Assembly: GCA_947628755.1 (NCBI GenBank) | Contig: CANRBC010000005.1 | Coordinates: 1 to 64,000 of the forward strand | Direction of reading: 5' to 3' | DNA from: an uncultured Clostridia bacterium | Lineage (GTDB): Bacteria > Bacillota > Clostridia > Lachnospirales > CAG-274 | DNA length: 64,000 nucleotides | Part shown: positions 1-9,067 of the stretch, piece after piece | Layout of the letters: each line of letters begins with the position of its first letter | Numbering within the stretch: position 1 is the first letter of the stretch | The notes under the pieces: model-generated | What the model saw: the letters and a program-made list of their open reading frames with translations, nothing else | Told to the model about the DNA's origin: nothing | Database searches by the model: none | Position numbers and translations under genes: made by a program

Positions 1-150
1 TTTCAATGTTCTTTTGATTCAAAATATTTCTTTGGAATTTTAATGATTTTGTCTTGACTTTTAATAGTTAGTCTTTTTTATTTAATTTTAGTATATCATA
101 TAGGACTATGGCAAACAAGTATATTTTCTATTTTTATAAAAAATCACCAA

Positions 151-1491
151 TTATTTTTCGTATATTGTTACACCGTCTAAAATAATTTTGTTAAGGCGCT
201 CCAAGTCCATGTAGTCTTCGGGATTAAGGGTAAAATCTCCGTCGGAGCTGCAGCTGCCGCTTGTAAATTTCCCGCCCGTGCCGTCATCATGTATGAATCT
301 GCCGTATAAGGGGATAATTGCGTCAGTCTTGCCTATAATACAGGTCGGCGTTATTTCAAGAGAATATATGGTTTTGTCGCCGAAGGGGATATTTTCCTCG
401 GTTATAACGCTTGATGATATTTCTTTGGCATTGAAGCTCATACTAAAGGGTCTGTCGGACTGATAGGTATAATATTTTATATCGGCATATATTTTATAAT
501 CGTCAAATTCCTCCTTACTTATATTGAATACGAACTGCTCGTAACTTCTTTGGGTAACAGTTGTCGTTTCGACGACATCGGAATTATCGTCGGCAATATT
601 CAGTAGGCGGGAATATACGGCGTCCTTTCTGTTGCCCTTGGAATCAACGGCATACAGCTCCACCTCTGTACGGCATTTTGTTTTATCCTTAAAGCCAATA
701 TTTATATGGAGCTTATCGTTTACAAAGCCTGTATTGTCATAATACGCAAAATCAATATTGTTATATAAATCCGTTTCTTTATTATCGGGCTTTACGCATA
801 TAATATTTTTCGGCTCTCTAAGATTGGGCATGTCCTCATCCGTACCGTAGCCTACAACTCCCGCCTGCGTAAATTCATTATTTCTATACAGATTGATATT
901 TTCATCTGAGATATTGCTGTGAGCAGGTATCTCTACGCCTTTATATTCAACAGGCGCGCTGAATAAAAATTTTTCCCTTAATGTGACTTTTTCTTCCATA
1001 TCCAATGACCTGTACAGCTTAAAATCCAGCCTATATACGCCTTTCTTATTCTGAGTATCAAAATGCTTTTTCGTGCCTTTAAGCAAGGCTATTCTTTCAT
1101 CTCCTATATATATACATGGGTCGGCGAAAAAAAAGTCTTCTGTTATCCTGTTTTCCTTTGTATCATATATTGAAGCATAAAGGGTCAGAACGTGTCCCGA
1201 ACATACGCCGCCGTTTATTTCAATTTTTACTCCGTCAACGGTGTCGCTGCTTATTATAGGTGATATTTGAGGATTTATTTTTTCATACAATACCTCCATT
1301 ATTCTGTATACATATCCGTGATACGCCATTACGGGAATTGCAAAAGCCAGTACAAAAGCAGCTGCAAGAGGAATGAGCCTATAACCGTTTTTACTTATTT
1401 TACGGTTTTTGCACTGTAATATTATATTTTCCTTAACGCTGTCATCGGGAGTTATCTGTTCCGCTATTTTCATATACCTATCCTTAAACAT
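151..1491 (-). CDS. DUF4179-type membrane protein, putative anti-sigma partner of the ECF factor
   Basis: About 446 residues. A soluble N-terminal segment of roughly 38 residues is followed by one membrane segment (about 39-58) and a long extracellular part rich in beta-strand-like sequence. This matches DUF4179 proteins, which in Firmicutes are encoded directly after an ECF sigma factor and are thought to hold it at the membrane. I chose the ATG at 1491 because a GAGGAGG site lies 6 nt upstream; ATGs further upstream fall in or too close to that site. The start overlaps the sigma gene stop by 8 bp, so translation is probably coupled. Anti-sigma activity is inferred from gene order and topology; no zinc-binding anti-sigma motif is visible. 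Confidence 0.75.
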   Translation of the reverse strand: MFKDRYMKIAEQITPDDSVKENIILQCKNRKISKNGYRLIPLAAAFVLAFAIPVMAYHGYVYRIMEVLYEKINPQISPIISSDTVDGVKIEINGGVCSGHVLTLYASIYDTKENRITEDFFFADPCIYIGDERIALLKGTKKHFDTQNKKGVYRLDFKLYRSLDMEEKVTLREKFLFSAPVEYKGVEIPAHSNISDENINLYRNNEFTQAGVVGYGTDEDMPNLREPKNIICVKPDNKETDLYNNIDFAYYDNTGFVNDKLHINIGFKDKTKCRTEVELYAVDSKGNRKDAVYSRLLNIADDNSDVVETTTVTQRSYEQFVFNISKEEFDDYKIYADIKYYTYQSDRPFSMSFNAKEISSSVITEENIPFGDKTIYSLEITPTCIIGKTDAIIPLYGRFIHDDGTGGKFTSGSCSSDGDFTLNPEDYMDLERLNKIILDGVTIYEK

Positions 1492-1957
1492 ACTCATCCT
1501 CCTCAAAATATTCCTTCAAAAGCCTTCTGGCTCTGTGCAGCTGTGTTTTGACTGCCGATTTGCTTTTATTAAGAGCCTTTGAAATATCCTCTATACTCAT
1601 ATCCTCATAGTAGAAAAGATGAATAACTATCCTGTACTTTGCAGGCAGCTTTTCGAGCTTATAGTAAAGCTCTCTTTCCTCCTTTATTTCTACATTCTCA
1701 TACTGCTTAATTTCCCTGTCTGAAAATATCATATTTCTGAACCAAGCGCTTCGCACATGGCTTTTTGATGTGTTTATTGCAGTACGTATTATGTATGCCC
1801 TTTCATGCTCGTCGTTTTTAAATACAGGCTGCCGCTTGTACAAGGACAGGCATACATTTTGCAGAATATCGTCGGCGTCATACTTGTTTTTCACATAGTA
1901 GTAGGCTATGTTGTATATTGTGGTGCCATATTTGTCAAGAATTTTTTCTATATCCAT
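1484..1957 (-). CDS. ECF RNA polymerase sigma factor (sigma-70 family)
   Basis: About 157 residues, the normal ECF length. Region 2 is visible near residues 15-45 (aromatic-rich NIAYYYVKNKYDADD followed by ILQNV). Region 4 is visible near 105-150 with the helix-turn-helix EDISKALNKSKSAVKTQL. It would direct RNA polymerase to an alternative promoter set, probably for envelope or stress functions. The ATG at 1957 is preferred over an upstream GTG because AGGGTGG lies at suitable spacing. The gene overlaps the downstream membrane partner by 8 bp. An ECF-like promoter (1984-2015) lies just upstream, consistent with autoregulation. Confidence 0.9.
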   Translation of the reverse strand: MDIEKILDKYGTTIYNIAYYYVKNKYDADDILQNVCLSLYKRQPVFKNDEHERAYIIRTAINTSKSHVRSAWFRNMIFSDREIKQYENVEIKEERELYYKLEKLPAKYRIVIHLFYYEDMSIEDISKALNKSKSAVKTQLHRARRLLKEYFEEDEYV

Positions 1958-1983
1958 TTCTACCACCCTTCTTTCTCTTTACC

Positions 1984-2015
1984 CTATACACACTTTAAGG
2001 TAAAAAAAGGTTACA
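1984..2015 (-). promoter_or_regulatory. Putative ECF-type autoregulatory promoter
   Basis: On the minus strand TGTAACC (2009-2015) is followed about 16-17 nt later by GTGTATAG (1984-1991). This resembles ECF promoters with an AAC-containing -35 and a GTATA-type -10 rather than TTGACA/TATAAT. It sits 27 nt upstream of the sigma start codon. Confidence 0.55.
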
Positions 2016-2043
2016 AAAATACCGCATAAATTTTTACCATATA

Positions 2044-2075
2044 AAAAGATGCCGCAGACGATAACGGCATCTTTT
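2044..2075 (-). terminator. Intrinsic terminator after the Lon-like protease gene
   Basis: An 11-bp stem (AAAAGATGCCG with CGGCATCTTTT) has a 10-nt loop. On the minus strand it is followed by a T-run, just past the protease stop codon. Confidence 0.85.
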
Positions 2076-2084
2076 AAAGTAAAT

Positions 2085-4475
2085 TTAATTTACACTTTTC
2101 TTGTAATAGCCTTTCAGCTTATCGTATACAAGGGCGTGAACGCTGTCCTTTGTATAACCGCCTCTTGAAAGAGGTTTTCCCGCTTTTTTGCCCATGAGAA
2201 GCTCTATTCCCTCATCTATATTTTCTATGGCGTATATGTGGAATTCTCCTTTTTTGACGGAGCTTACAACTTCATCCTTAAGCACTAAATCCTTTATATT
2301 GGCTTTGGGTATAATGCAGCCCTGCTTTCCCGTAAAGCCTCTTGCCCTGCATACATCATAGAAGCCTTCTATCTTATAGGTAACGCCGCCTATGGGCTGT
2401 ATCTCGCCCTTTTGGTTCATACTGCCCGTAACGGCAAGCTCCTGATTTATGGGAACACCGCTAAGACTTGAAATTATGGCGTAGGTTTCCGTGGAAGAAG
2501 CGCTGTCGCCGTCTACACCGCTGTAGCTCTGCTCAAAGCATATACGGCAGCTTAGAGTAAGAGGAAAGTCCTGGGCATACTTGCTGCCTATATAGCCTGT
2601 AAGCACCTGCACCCCCTTGTCGTGGGTAGAGCCGCTCATTTCAGCCTCTTTTTCAATATTTACTATACCTGCCTTACCCGTATATGCGCTTGCGGTTATC
2701 CTTGTAGGCATACCAAAGGTATGCTCGCCCATTTCCATTACACAAAGACCGTTTATCTGACCGACCTTACTGCCCTTTGTGTCTATCATTATTTCATTTT
2801 TATTTATCATATCCCTGTATTTTACGGCATATATACCCATTCTTTCGTTTTTCTTGTTTATAGCCTTTTTAATATACTTATCGGATATGGTTTTTGCATT
2901 GTCCATAGCTGCCCAGGCATTTGCCTCTGCCAGCACGTCCTCAAGTATACCGAATCTTGTAGAGAGCTTATCCTGTCTTTCAGCAAGGCGCATGGAGTAT
3001 TCAATAAGCTCACACATTGCGTTTTTGTTGACGGGAAGTATGTTTTCCCTTTGGGAATAGCTCTTTATAAAGCCTATTGAAGAGCTTATATTTTCGGCGG
3101 AATATTCCATTTCATAGTCAAAAAGAGCGCATATTCTGAACAGTCTTTCAAAGTCCTCGTCATAGTGCTTTATAAGCTCGTAATAGAACATAGAGCCTAC
3201 TATTATCACCTTAACATTTATATCCGCAGGCTCCGGCTGTATTCCCGCAACGGCAAGTCCGCCTATCTGATATTCCTTAAGAGGCTCTATTGTAACCTTT
3301 CCCGTCTTGACAGCTCTTTTAAGGGTATCCCAGGCAAACATATTGTTGAACAAATCGGAGGCGTGGAAAATAAGATAACCGCCGTTTGCCTTATGCAGAA
3401 GTCCCGCCTTTATTTTTGTAAAGTCGGTTACAAGATTGCCGTTTTCGTTTTCATATTCTATCTCGCCTACAAGATTGGCGTAGGTGGGGTTGTAATCCAC
3501 TATAACAGGCGCGCCCTTTAAGGCGCTGTTATCCACAAACAGATTGACGTCGTATTTTTTGAGAAACTCCTCGGAGCTTTTCCTTGCGACCCATGGTATC
3601 ACAGAGGAAAGAGGGTCGTCGGGTCTGTCCGAAGCGTCTGAGGAAAAGCTGTCTATATTCTCAAGAATATCCTCCTTGACTGCTGAAAGGTATTGGCTTA
3701 CCGCCTTGTTGTTCACATACTTTTCCTGTATAGCGCCAAGAAAATGACCTACGGTCATAAGTCCTGTATTGTACTCCATTTCATCTATCTGGCTCTGAGC
3801 GGCGCTTTCTATATCCTTCATGAGCTTCATAGTTCTGCCTGCAAGCTCATGTACCTCGTCCGAGCCCTCTGAAATTTCATCTCTTATATTTTCATCAAGG
3901 GCTTCGTACTCCTCCTCGCTTATGGTTTTGCCGTCGACTATGGGAAGAAAGTATATAGAGCCGTTTCCGCTGACCTTTACTCCGAAATTATATTCCTTTG
4001 CAGCCTCTGTAAGCTCCTTTAACGCCTCGTCCTTATCCTTTTGCACAGACTTCATTATTCTGTCCTTGCTCTCCTCATATTCGGGAGATGAAAAAGCCTT
4101 TGGCAGCTCTATGCTTAGCTGATTTATAAGCTCGCTCATATCCTCCTTTAGCTCTTTTCCCATTCCTGCCTTTAGCTTAAGGAGTTTAGGCGCATTTATA
4201 TTATTGAAATCAGGCACATAGCACATATCGTCGGGAGTTTCCTCCTTAAGAGCTATCTCCCTTGCAAACTTTTCCGCAAAGGTAGTGCGTCCGCTGGCAG
4301 ACAAGCCCGCTACATATATATTATAGCCCTTGCTTTTAACGGAAAGTCCCAGCTTAAGAGCCTCTGCGCCCTTTGGCTGACCTATTATGCCGTTTTCATA
4401 GCTGTTTTCGTCAAAATTAATATCCGTATAGCTGCAGGATTTTTTTAGCTGTCTGAAGCTTAATTCCTTTATCAT
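2085..4475 (-). CDS. Lon-like ATP-dependent protease (AAA+ with Lon C-terminal protease domain)
   Basis: About 796 residues. An N-terminal ATP-binding region carries a Walker A-like GLSASGRTT near residues 56-64. A long middle region follows, then a C-terminal Lon protease domain. The catalytic serine is in GDSAS (about 658) and the partner lysine in GGVTYKIEG (about 701). The classical Lon N-terminal substrate domain is missing, as in the LonB-like family often annotated as 'AAA family ATPase / Lon protease family protein'. It should degrade cytoplasmic proteins; substrates are unknown. The ATG at 4475 sits 6-7 nt after GGAGGT. The gene follows tsaE-tsaB-rimI closely and may share their transcript. 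Confidence 0.88.
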   Translation of the reverse strand: MIKELSFRQLKKSCSYTDINFDENSYENGIIGQPKGAEALKLGLSVKSKGYNIYVAGLSASGRTTFAEKFAREIALKEETPDDMCYVPDFNNINAPKLLKLKAGMGKELKEDMSELINQLSIELPKAFSSPEYEESKDRIMKSVQKDKDEALKELTEAAKEYNFGVKVSGNGSIYFLPIVDGKTISEEEYEALDENIRDEISEGSDEVHELAGRTMKLMKDIESAAQSQIDEMEYNTGLMTVGHFLGAIQEKYVNNKAVSQYLSAVKEDILENIDSFSSDASDRPDDPLSSVIPWVARKSSEEFLKKYDVNLFVDNSALKGAPVIVDYNPTYANLVGEIEYENENGNLVTDFTKIKAGLLHKANGGYLIFHASDLFNNMFAWDTLKRAVKTGKVTIEPLKEYQIGGLAVAGIQPEPADINVKVIIVGSMFYYELIKHYDEDFERLFRICALFDYEMEYSAENISSSIGFIKSYSQRENILPVNKNAMCELIEYSMRLAERQDKLSTRFGILEDVLAEANAWAAMDNAKTISDKYIKKAINKKNERMGIYAVKYRDMINKNEIMIDTKGSKVGQINGLCVMEMGEHTFGMPTRITASAYTGKAGIVNIEKEAEMSGSTHDKGVQVLTGYIGSKYAQDFPLTLSCRICFEQSYSGVDGDSASSTETYAIISSLSGVPINQELAVTGSMNQKGEIQPIGGVTYKIEGFYDVCRARGFTGKQGCIIPKANIKDLVLKDEVVSSVKKGEFHIYAIENIDEGIELLMGKKAGKPLSRGGYTKDSVHALVYDKLKGYYKKSVN

Positions 4476-4490
4476 CACAACACCTCCGTT

Positions 4491-4949
4491 TTATCTGACA
4501 ATATCCTCCTCGTCCATAAGATACCTCCACATAATAAGGGCGTCCTCCTTATTGTCCTCATAGTATTCGGGACGTATTCCTTCAAGTATAAAGCCGTTGC
4601 TTCTGTATAATGACTGAGCCGCCTCGTTGCTCTTTCTTACCTCAAGGGTAAGCCCTATCATTTCCTTCTGCTCGGCTATCTCCAAAAGGCTCTTTACGAT
4701 AGCGTCGCCTATACCCCTGCGTCTGTATGCTCTGTGAACGGCTATATTAGTAATATGCCCCTCTGTTACAACGTGCCACATGCCGCCGTATCCCACGACC
4801 TTTCCGTTCTCCACGGCAACTACATATATAGCCAGCTTGTTTTCAAGCTCCTGTTCAAAGGCTTTTCTGCTCCAGGGTATGGCAAAGCAATCCTTTTCTA
4901 TTTCATAGACGCCGTCTATATGCTCTTTATTCATGAGAGTTATCTGCAT
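4491..4949 (-). CDS. rimI: Ribosomal protein bS18-alanine N-acetyltransferase
   Basis: About 152 residues. It is a GNAT fold with the acetyl-CoA loop RRRGIGDAIV near residues 76-85 and a C-terminal YRSNGFILEGIRPEYY typical of RimI. It acetylates the N-terminal alanine of ribosomal protein S18 and is commonly co-encoded with t6A genes. The start at 4949 is supported by GGAGGAG 5 nt upstream, inside the end of tsaB (23-bp overlap); the longer open frame upstream has no comparable site. The neighbours tsaB and tsaE reinforce the assignment. A different small acetyltransferase role cannot be excluded from sequence alone. Confidence 0.88.
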   Translation of the reverse strand: MQITLMNKEHIDGVYEIEKDCFAIPWSRKAFEQELENKLAIYVVAVENGKVVGYGGMWHVVTEGHITNIAVHRAYRRRGIGDAIVKSLLEIAEQKEMIGLTLEVRKSNEAAQSLYRSNGFILEGIRPEYYEDNKEDALIMWRYLMDEEDIVR

Positions 4950-5631
4950 TTTTCTCCTCCAGCTCTCTTTCTGCCTGAGACTTCCTAAGATACAATATTT
5001 CAAGTGCGTTAGGCTCTACTGCCGTATCAAGCCTTTCAAGGGCAAGAGCGCCTATACACGCCGCTCTCTGCATATTGGCACATACGGGAGCAAATGAAAA
5101 GTCGCTGCTGTACGCCCTTATACGCTCTCTGAATACGGGAACCCCGTCGCCCAGAAAAACTGCGTTTTCGTCAAGAGAAGCAACATGGGCAAGAAGCTCG
5201 GCAATATCGCACGCCATATAATCCGCCACACGCTCAAAGCCGTCTGCGCAGGAGTATATACTTGTGTATACCTGATTTCTTCTGGCGTCCATAATAGGCA
5301 CTATAAGTCTGTCGCTGCCGTACATATTATAGGCAAGTCCATCAAGAGTAGGTATAGGTATTATCTTCTTATCAAGACCGTGGGCAAGACCCTTTGCCGT
5401 TGCCGCTCCTATTCTCAGTCCCGTAAAGCTGCCGGGACCGCAGGCGCAGGCTATATAGTCCACCTCGGACAAATCCGTTTCCGTAATGTTTCTGAGCTGC
5501 TCTATCATAGGCATAAGAGTTTGAGAATGTGTTTTTTTATAGTTTGTGGTAAATTCGGCAATAGTCTTATTTTCATCTATAAGCGCGGCGCTTGCCACAA
5601 GTCCCGTTGAATCCAAAGCAAGTATTTTCAT
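4927..5631 (-). CDS. tsaB: tRNA threonylcarbamoyladenosine biosynthesis protein TsaB
   Basis: 234 residues, usual family length. The N-terminus MKILALDSTG and the conserved ACGPGSFTGLRIGAATAKGL region near 62-82 are hallmarks of TsaB, an inactive ASKHA-fold paralogue of TsaD. It scaffolds TsaD and TsaE for the t6A37 modification of ANN-decoding tRNAs. The ATG directly follows the tsaE stop, with AGGTG inside the tsaE end as ribosome-binding site. TsaD and TsaC are not in this window and must lie elsewhere. Confidence 0.93.
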   Translation of the reverse strand: MKILALDSTGLVASAALIDENKTIAEFTTNYKKTHSQTLMPMIEQLRNITETDLSEVDYIACACGPGSFTGLRIGAATAKGLAHGLDKKIIPIPTLDGLAYNMYGSDRLIVPIMDARRNQVYTSIYSCADGFERVADYMACDIAELLAHVASLDENAVFLGDGVPVFRERIRAYSSDFSFAPVCANMQRAACIGALALERLDTAVEPNALEILYLRKSQAERELEEKNADNSHE

Positions 5632-6054
5632 TTATTTCACCTCTATTTTCCTGTAACACTCGTTATCCTTTGCAAAATCCTTTTCAATGGTTATCCATAC
5701 TGCATCGGAAGGAATAATATCCTCTATAAGCTCCGCCCATTCTATAAGGCATACGCCTTCGCCGTCTGTATATTCCTCATAGCCTATATCATACATTTCG
5801 TCACTGTCGCCTATTCTGTATACATCAAAATGATATAGGGGAATACGTCCCTGTCTGTATTCGTTTACTATTGTAAATGTAGGACTTGTAATATGCTCAT
5901 CTATGCCAAGTCCTTGGGCAAAGCCCTTTGTAAATACGGTCTTACCCGTGCCCAGCTCTCCCTTAAGGCAGTATATATCCCCTGCCTTTGCTTTCCTGCC
6001 AAGCTCAAAGCCTATTTTTTTTGTATCGTTTTCATTATATGTTTCGTATATCAT
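5632..6054 (-). CDS. tsaE: tRNA threonylcarbamoyladenosine biosynthesis ATPase TsaE
   Basis: About 140 residues. The P-loop GELGTGKTVFTKGFAQGLG near residues 34-52, ITSPTFTIVNEY, and HFDVYRI are TsaE signatures. TsaE is the ATPase that cycles the TsaB-TsaD complex in t6A synthesis. Two starts are possible: a GTG at 6060 (4 nt after GGGAG) and an ATG at 6054 (10 nt after it); I list the ATG. It is the first gene of the tsaE-tsaB-rimI run, with a good promoter at 6084-6112. Confidence 0.93.
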   Translation of the reverse strand: MIYETYNENDTKKIGFELGRKAKAGDIYCLKGELGTGKTVFTKGFAQGLGIDEHITSPTFTIVNEYRQGRIPLYHFDVYRIGDSDEMYDIGYEEYTDGEGVCLIEWAELIEDIIPSDAVWITIEKDFAKDNECYRKIEVK

Positions 6055-6083
6055 TTGCACTATTCTCCCATTTTAGTGTATTA

Positions 6084-6112
6084 ATAATAACACATTCGGA
6101 TAGTTTTTGCAA
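6084..6112 (-). promoter_or_regulatory. Sigma-A-type promoter for the tsaE operon
   Basis: On the minus strand TTGCAA (6107-6112) and TATTAT (6084-6089) are separated by 17 nt. It is divergent from the truA promoter. Confidence 0.7.
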
Positions 6113-6151
6113 TAACAGTATGTAAAATACAGACAATTACCGCCATTTCCC

Positions 6152-6180
6152 TTGCAATTTGCATTTTGTAATAGTATACT
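6152..6180 (+). promoter_or_regulatory. Sigma-A-type promoter for truA
   Basis: TTGCAA (6152-6157), 17-nt spacer, TATACT (6175-6180). The leader to the ATG at 6203 would be only about 16 nt, and the open frame upstream of 6203 overlaps the promoter, which supports the shorter start. Confidence 0.75.
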
Positions 6181-6202
6181 TAAAATAAAAAAGAGGTTTG
6201 AC

Positions 6203-6931
6203 ATGAACTACAAAATAACGATACAGTATGAGGGCACACGGTATGCGGGCTGGCAGCGTCAGAAGTCCACGCCTGACACCATACAGGGCATAATTGAAAG
6301 CGCCCTGTACGATATAACAGGTGAAAAAACGGAGGTAAACGGCTCAGGCAGAACAGACGCAGGCGCTCACGCTCTGGGACAGGTGGCAAATTTCAAGGTT
6401 TCAAGGGAATATGATGATATTATGGACAGGCTAAACGAAGCTCTGCCCTCGGATATTAAAATAGTCGAGTGCCACACCGTTCACGATAGGTTTCACGCAA
6501 GGCTCAATGCCAAAAGCAAAACGTATATATACAAAATAGACATTGGCAAAAAGCCCGACGTATTTACAAGACGTACCGTAAATCACTTTCCCTACAATGT
6601 AGATACGGACAAAATGAAAGCGGCAGCTGAGTATATGTTGGGCGAAAAGGATTTCAAGGCATTCTGCTCCAACAGGCGTACCAAAAAATCCACAGTCAGA
6701 ACATTATACTCAATAGAAATTGTACAAGAGGGTGCTGAAATTTCATTTATATACAAGGGAAACGGCTTTCTCTACAATATGGTAAGGATAATAACGGGTA
6801 CTCTTCTGGAGGTGGGAACAGGCAAATTTGAGCCGGAATATATTGCGGATATAATTGCCTCAAAGGACCGCTCCAAGGCAGGTATAACAATGCCGCCCAG
6901 AGGTCTTACCCTTGTAAGGGTGGATTATTGA
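6203..6931 (+). CDS. truA: tRNA pseudouridine(38-40) synthase TruA
   Basis: About 242 residues, typical length. The catalytic aspartate lies in GSGRTDAGAHALGQVANF near residue 51, preceded by YAGWQRQ. The C-terminal RIITGTLLEVGTGK and PPRGLTLVRVDY are family hallmarks. It converts uridines 38-40 of tRNA anticodon stems to pseudouridine. The ATG at 6203 follows AGAGG by 6 nt. It is transcribed away from tsaE; wecB follows after a 70-nt gap. Confidence 0.95.
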   Translation: MNYKITIQYEGTRYAGWQRQKSTPDTIQGIIESALYDITGEKTEVNGSGRTDAGAHALGQVANFKVSREYDDIMDRLNEALPSDIKIVECHTVHDRFHARLNAKSKTYIYKIDIGKKPDVFTRRTVNHFPYNVDTDKMKAAAEYMLGEKDFKAFCSNRRTKKSTVRTLYSIEIVQEGAEISFIYKGNGFLYNMVRIITGTLLEVGTGKFEPEYIADIIASKDRSKAGITMPPRGLTLVRVDY

Positions 6932-7001
6932 AATTGTTGTTGAAAAAAAGTGTATTTTATGATTAAATAAATATAAGAAATAAATTTACGAGGTGTTAAA
7001 A

Positions 7002-8147
7002 ATGGATAAAATAAAGGTTATGAGTATATTCGGCACACGTCCCGAAGCAACTAAAATGGCGCCCCTTATTAACGCCATGGATAAATGCGACGAAATAGAG
7101 CAGATAGTGTGCGTTACCGCCCAGCACAGACAAATGCTTGACCAGGTTCTTGAAATATTTAACCTCAAACCCGATTATGATTTGGATATTATGACTCAGC
7201 GTCAGACCCTTACGGATATTACTGTAAAGGCTCTTACGGGTCTTGAGGAGGTCATGTCCGAGGCAAAGCCCGACCTTGTCCTTGTACACGGCGATACCAC
7301 TACTACATTTGCAGGCTCTCTTGCCGCCTTTTACAGCGGTATTAAGCTCGGTCACGTGGAAGCAGGTCTAAGGACTTACGACAAGACCCAACCCTTCCCC
7401 GAGGAAATGAACAGAGTGCTTACGGGACATATAGCAGACCTACACTTTGCTCCCACAAAGCTGGCAAAGGAGCATCTGCTTAAGGAAAACATATCACCAG
7501 AGGGTATTTTTATAACGGGAAATACTGCTGTGGACTGCCTTAAGACCACTATTAAGGAAAATTTCGTATTTGATGTTGATGTGCTGAATAAAATAGACTA
7601 TAAGAACAAAAGAGTTATAACAATGACCGCTCACAGGAGAGAAAATCTGGGCGAGCCTCTTGAAAATATATGCAGAGCCGTTTTAAGGCTTGTAAACGAC
7701 TATGAGGATATAGAGGTAGTGTATGCCGTGCATTTCAACCCTGCAGTAAGAGAGGTAGCAAACAGAGTGCTTGGCAATCACGACAGAATACACCTTATAG
7801 ACCCAATAGATATAAAAAATATGCACAATCTTATGAACTTAAGCTATATGGTTATGACCGACAGCGGCGGATTGCAGGAGGAAGTGCCTTCCATGGGTAA
7901 GCCTGTGCTTGTACTCAGAAACGTAACGGAAAGACCGGAGGGTGTTGAAGCAGGTACTCTTAAGCTGGCAGGCGTTCATGAGGATGAAATATATGCACAG
8001 GCAAAGGAGCTTCTGGATAACAAAGAGGTATACAATAAAATGGCAGCTGCCAGAAATCCTTTTGGCGACGGATATGCAGCCGAAAGAATAGTTGAAGCCA
8101 TAAGGTATCACTTCGGCTTCAGACAGGACAGACCAGAGGACTATTAA
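7002..8147 (+). CDS. wecB: UDP-N-acetylglucosamine 2-epimerase (non-hydrolysing)
   Basis: About 381 residues. It has FGTRPEATKMAPL at the N-terminus, VHGDTTTTFAGSLAAFY near 93, GLRTYDKTQPFPEEMNR near 125, and TAHRRENLGEPL near 209, all diagnostic of WecB/MnaA. It interconverts UDP-GlcNAc and UDP-ManNAc for teichoic acid or other envelope polysaccharides. The ATG at 7002 follows GAGGTG by 6-8 nt; an in-frame GTG at 6993 lies inside that site. The next gene starts 1 nt after its stop, so they are co-transcribed. Confidence 0.94.
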   Translation: MDKIKVMSIFGTRPEATKMAPLINAMDKCDEIEQIVCVTAQHRQMLDQVLEIFNLKPDYDLDIMTQRQTLTDITVKALTGLEEVMSEAKPDLVLVHGDTTTTFAGSLAAFYSGIKLGHVEAGLRTYDKTQPFPEEMNRVLTGHIADLHFAPTKLAKEHLLKENISPEGIFITGNTAVDCLKTTIKENFVFDVDVLNKIDYKNKRVITMTAHRRENLGEPLENICRAVLRLVNDYEDIEVVYAVHFNPAVREVANRVLGNHDRIHLIDPIDIKNMHNLMNLSYMVMTDSGGLQEEVPSMGKPVLVLRNVTERPEGVEAGTLKLAGVHEDEIYAQAKELLDNKEVYNKMAAARNPFGDGYAAERIVEAIRYHFGFRQDRPEDY

Positions 8148-8148
8148 T

Positions 8149-9030
8149 ATGGAATATGATTTTCTGACATTTTATTTAATGTTTTTTATATACAGTTTTC
8201 TTGGCTGGTGCTTTGAAAGCTGCTATGTATCCATTAAAGAAAAGAAATGGGTAAACAGAGGCTTTATGACAATACCCTTTCTCCCCATATACGGCTTCGG
8301 AGCAGTAAGCATACTCTTTGCAACGCTGCCCTTTATGGCAAATCCCCTACTCGTCTATATTGTGGCTGTAATTACTGCCACGGTGCTTGAGCTTTTGACA
8401 GGGGCGTTTATGGAAAAACTGTTTAAGGTAAAATACTGGGATTACAGCAACAACTTTATGAACTATAAGGGTTATATATGCCTTAAGTCCAGTATTACAT
8501 GGGGTTTTATGGGTATGCTTATAGCCTATATAATAAACTCTCCCATAGCGGATTTTGTATTTTCTCTGACAAGGGCATTGTCTTTAGGCGCAGCAGCTGT
8601 GCTTACACTTATATTTGCAGTTGATTTTGTAAGATCCTTCCGCGCAGCTTACAGCCTGAGAGATATGATAATGAACAATGCAAGGCTTATGTCCGAGCTT
8701 AATGAAATAAAAGAGGAAATATTCTCCGTCATTGAAAAATCAAGGGAACAAGCCGAGGAGAGAAGAGCCGCTTTTGCAGCCGAAATAAAGGAAAAAATGG
8801 AAGCCGCCCTTTCCTATATGGAATTTGACGACTACATTATAGAAAAGCTGAGAGAGCTTAAAAACACTGAATTTGAAAGTCCCGCTTCCAAGCTCCATGA
8901 CAAGCTCGCTTCCTTAAAGGAAAATATTTCATCTGCGGATTCTCACAGAATAGCTCTTATAAGAAGAAATCCCTCCGCAAGATGTTCAAACGGCTTTATA
9001 AAGGAAATACGAGCTCATATAAAAAAATAG
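8149..9030 (+). CDS. Putative ABC-transporter-like membrane protein (PF06541 family)
   Basis: 293 residues. Several hydrophobic segments in the first 160 residues, with FLGWCFESCYVSIKEKKWVNRGF and PIYGFGAVSIL, are typical of the CmpB/PF06541 'putative ABC-transporter type IV' family. A charged, helical cytoplasmic tail follows (roughly 175-293). Function is unknown; transport is only a family label. AGAGGA inside the wecB end serves as ribosome-binding site. A bidirectional-looking hairpin follows the stop. Confidence 0.8.
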   Translation: MEYDFLTFYLMFFIYSFLGWCFESCYVSIKEKKWVNRGFMTIPFLPIYGFGAVSILFATLPFMANPLLVYIVAVITATVLELLTGAFMEKLFKVKYWDYSNNFMNYKGYICLKSSITWGFMGMLIAYIINSPIADFVFSLTRALSLGAAAVLTLIFAVDFVRSFRAAYSLRDMIMNNARLMSELNEIKEEIFSVIEKSREQAEERRAAFAAEIKEKMEAALSYMEFDDYIIEKLRELKNTEFESPASKLHDKLASLKENISSADSHRIALIRRNPSARCSNGFIKEIRAHIKK

Positions 9031-9034
9031 TATA

Positions 9035-9067
9035 AAAAATGCGCCTTAACAATTAAGGTGCATTTTT
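9035..9067. terminator. Bidirectional intrinsic terminator between convergent genes
   Basis: A 15-bp stem with one G-T wobble (AAAAATGCGCCTTAA with TTAAGGTGCATTTTT) and a 3-nt loop. T-runs lie on both sides. It overlaps the stop codon of the minus-strand gene at 9066. Confidence 0.9.

Noticed and set aside
1..150. Possible gene end or terminator at the window edge
   Set aside because: AT-rich sequence with no stable hairpin or frame that could be supported.
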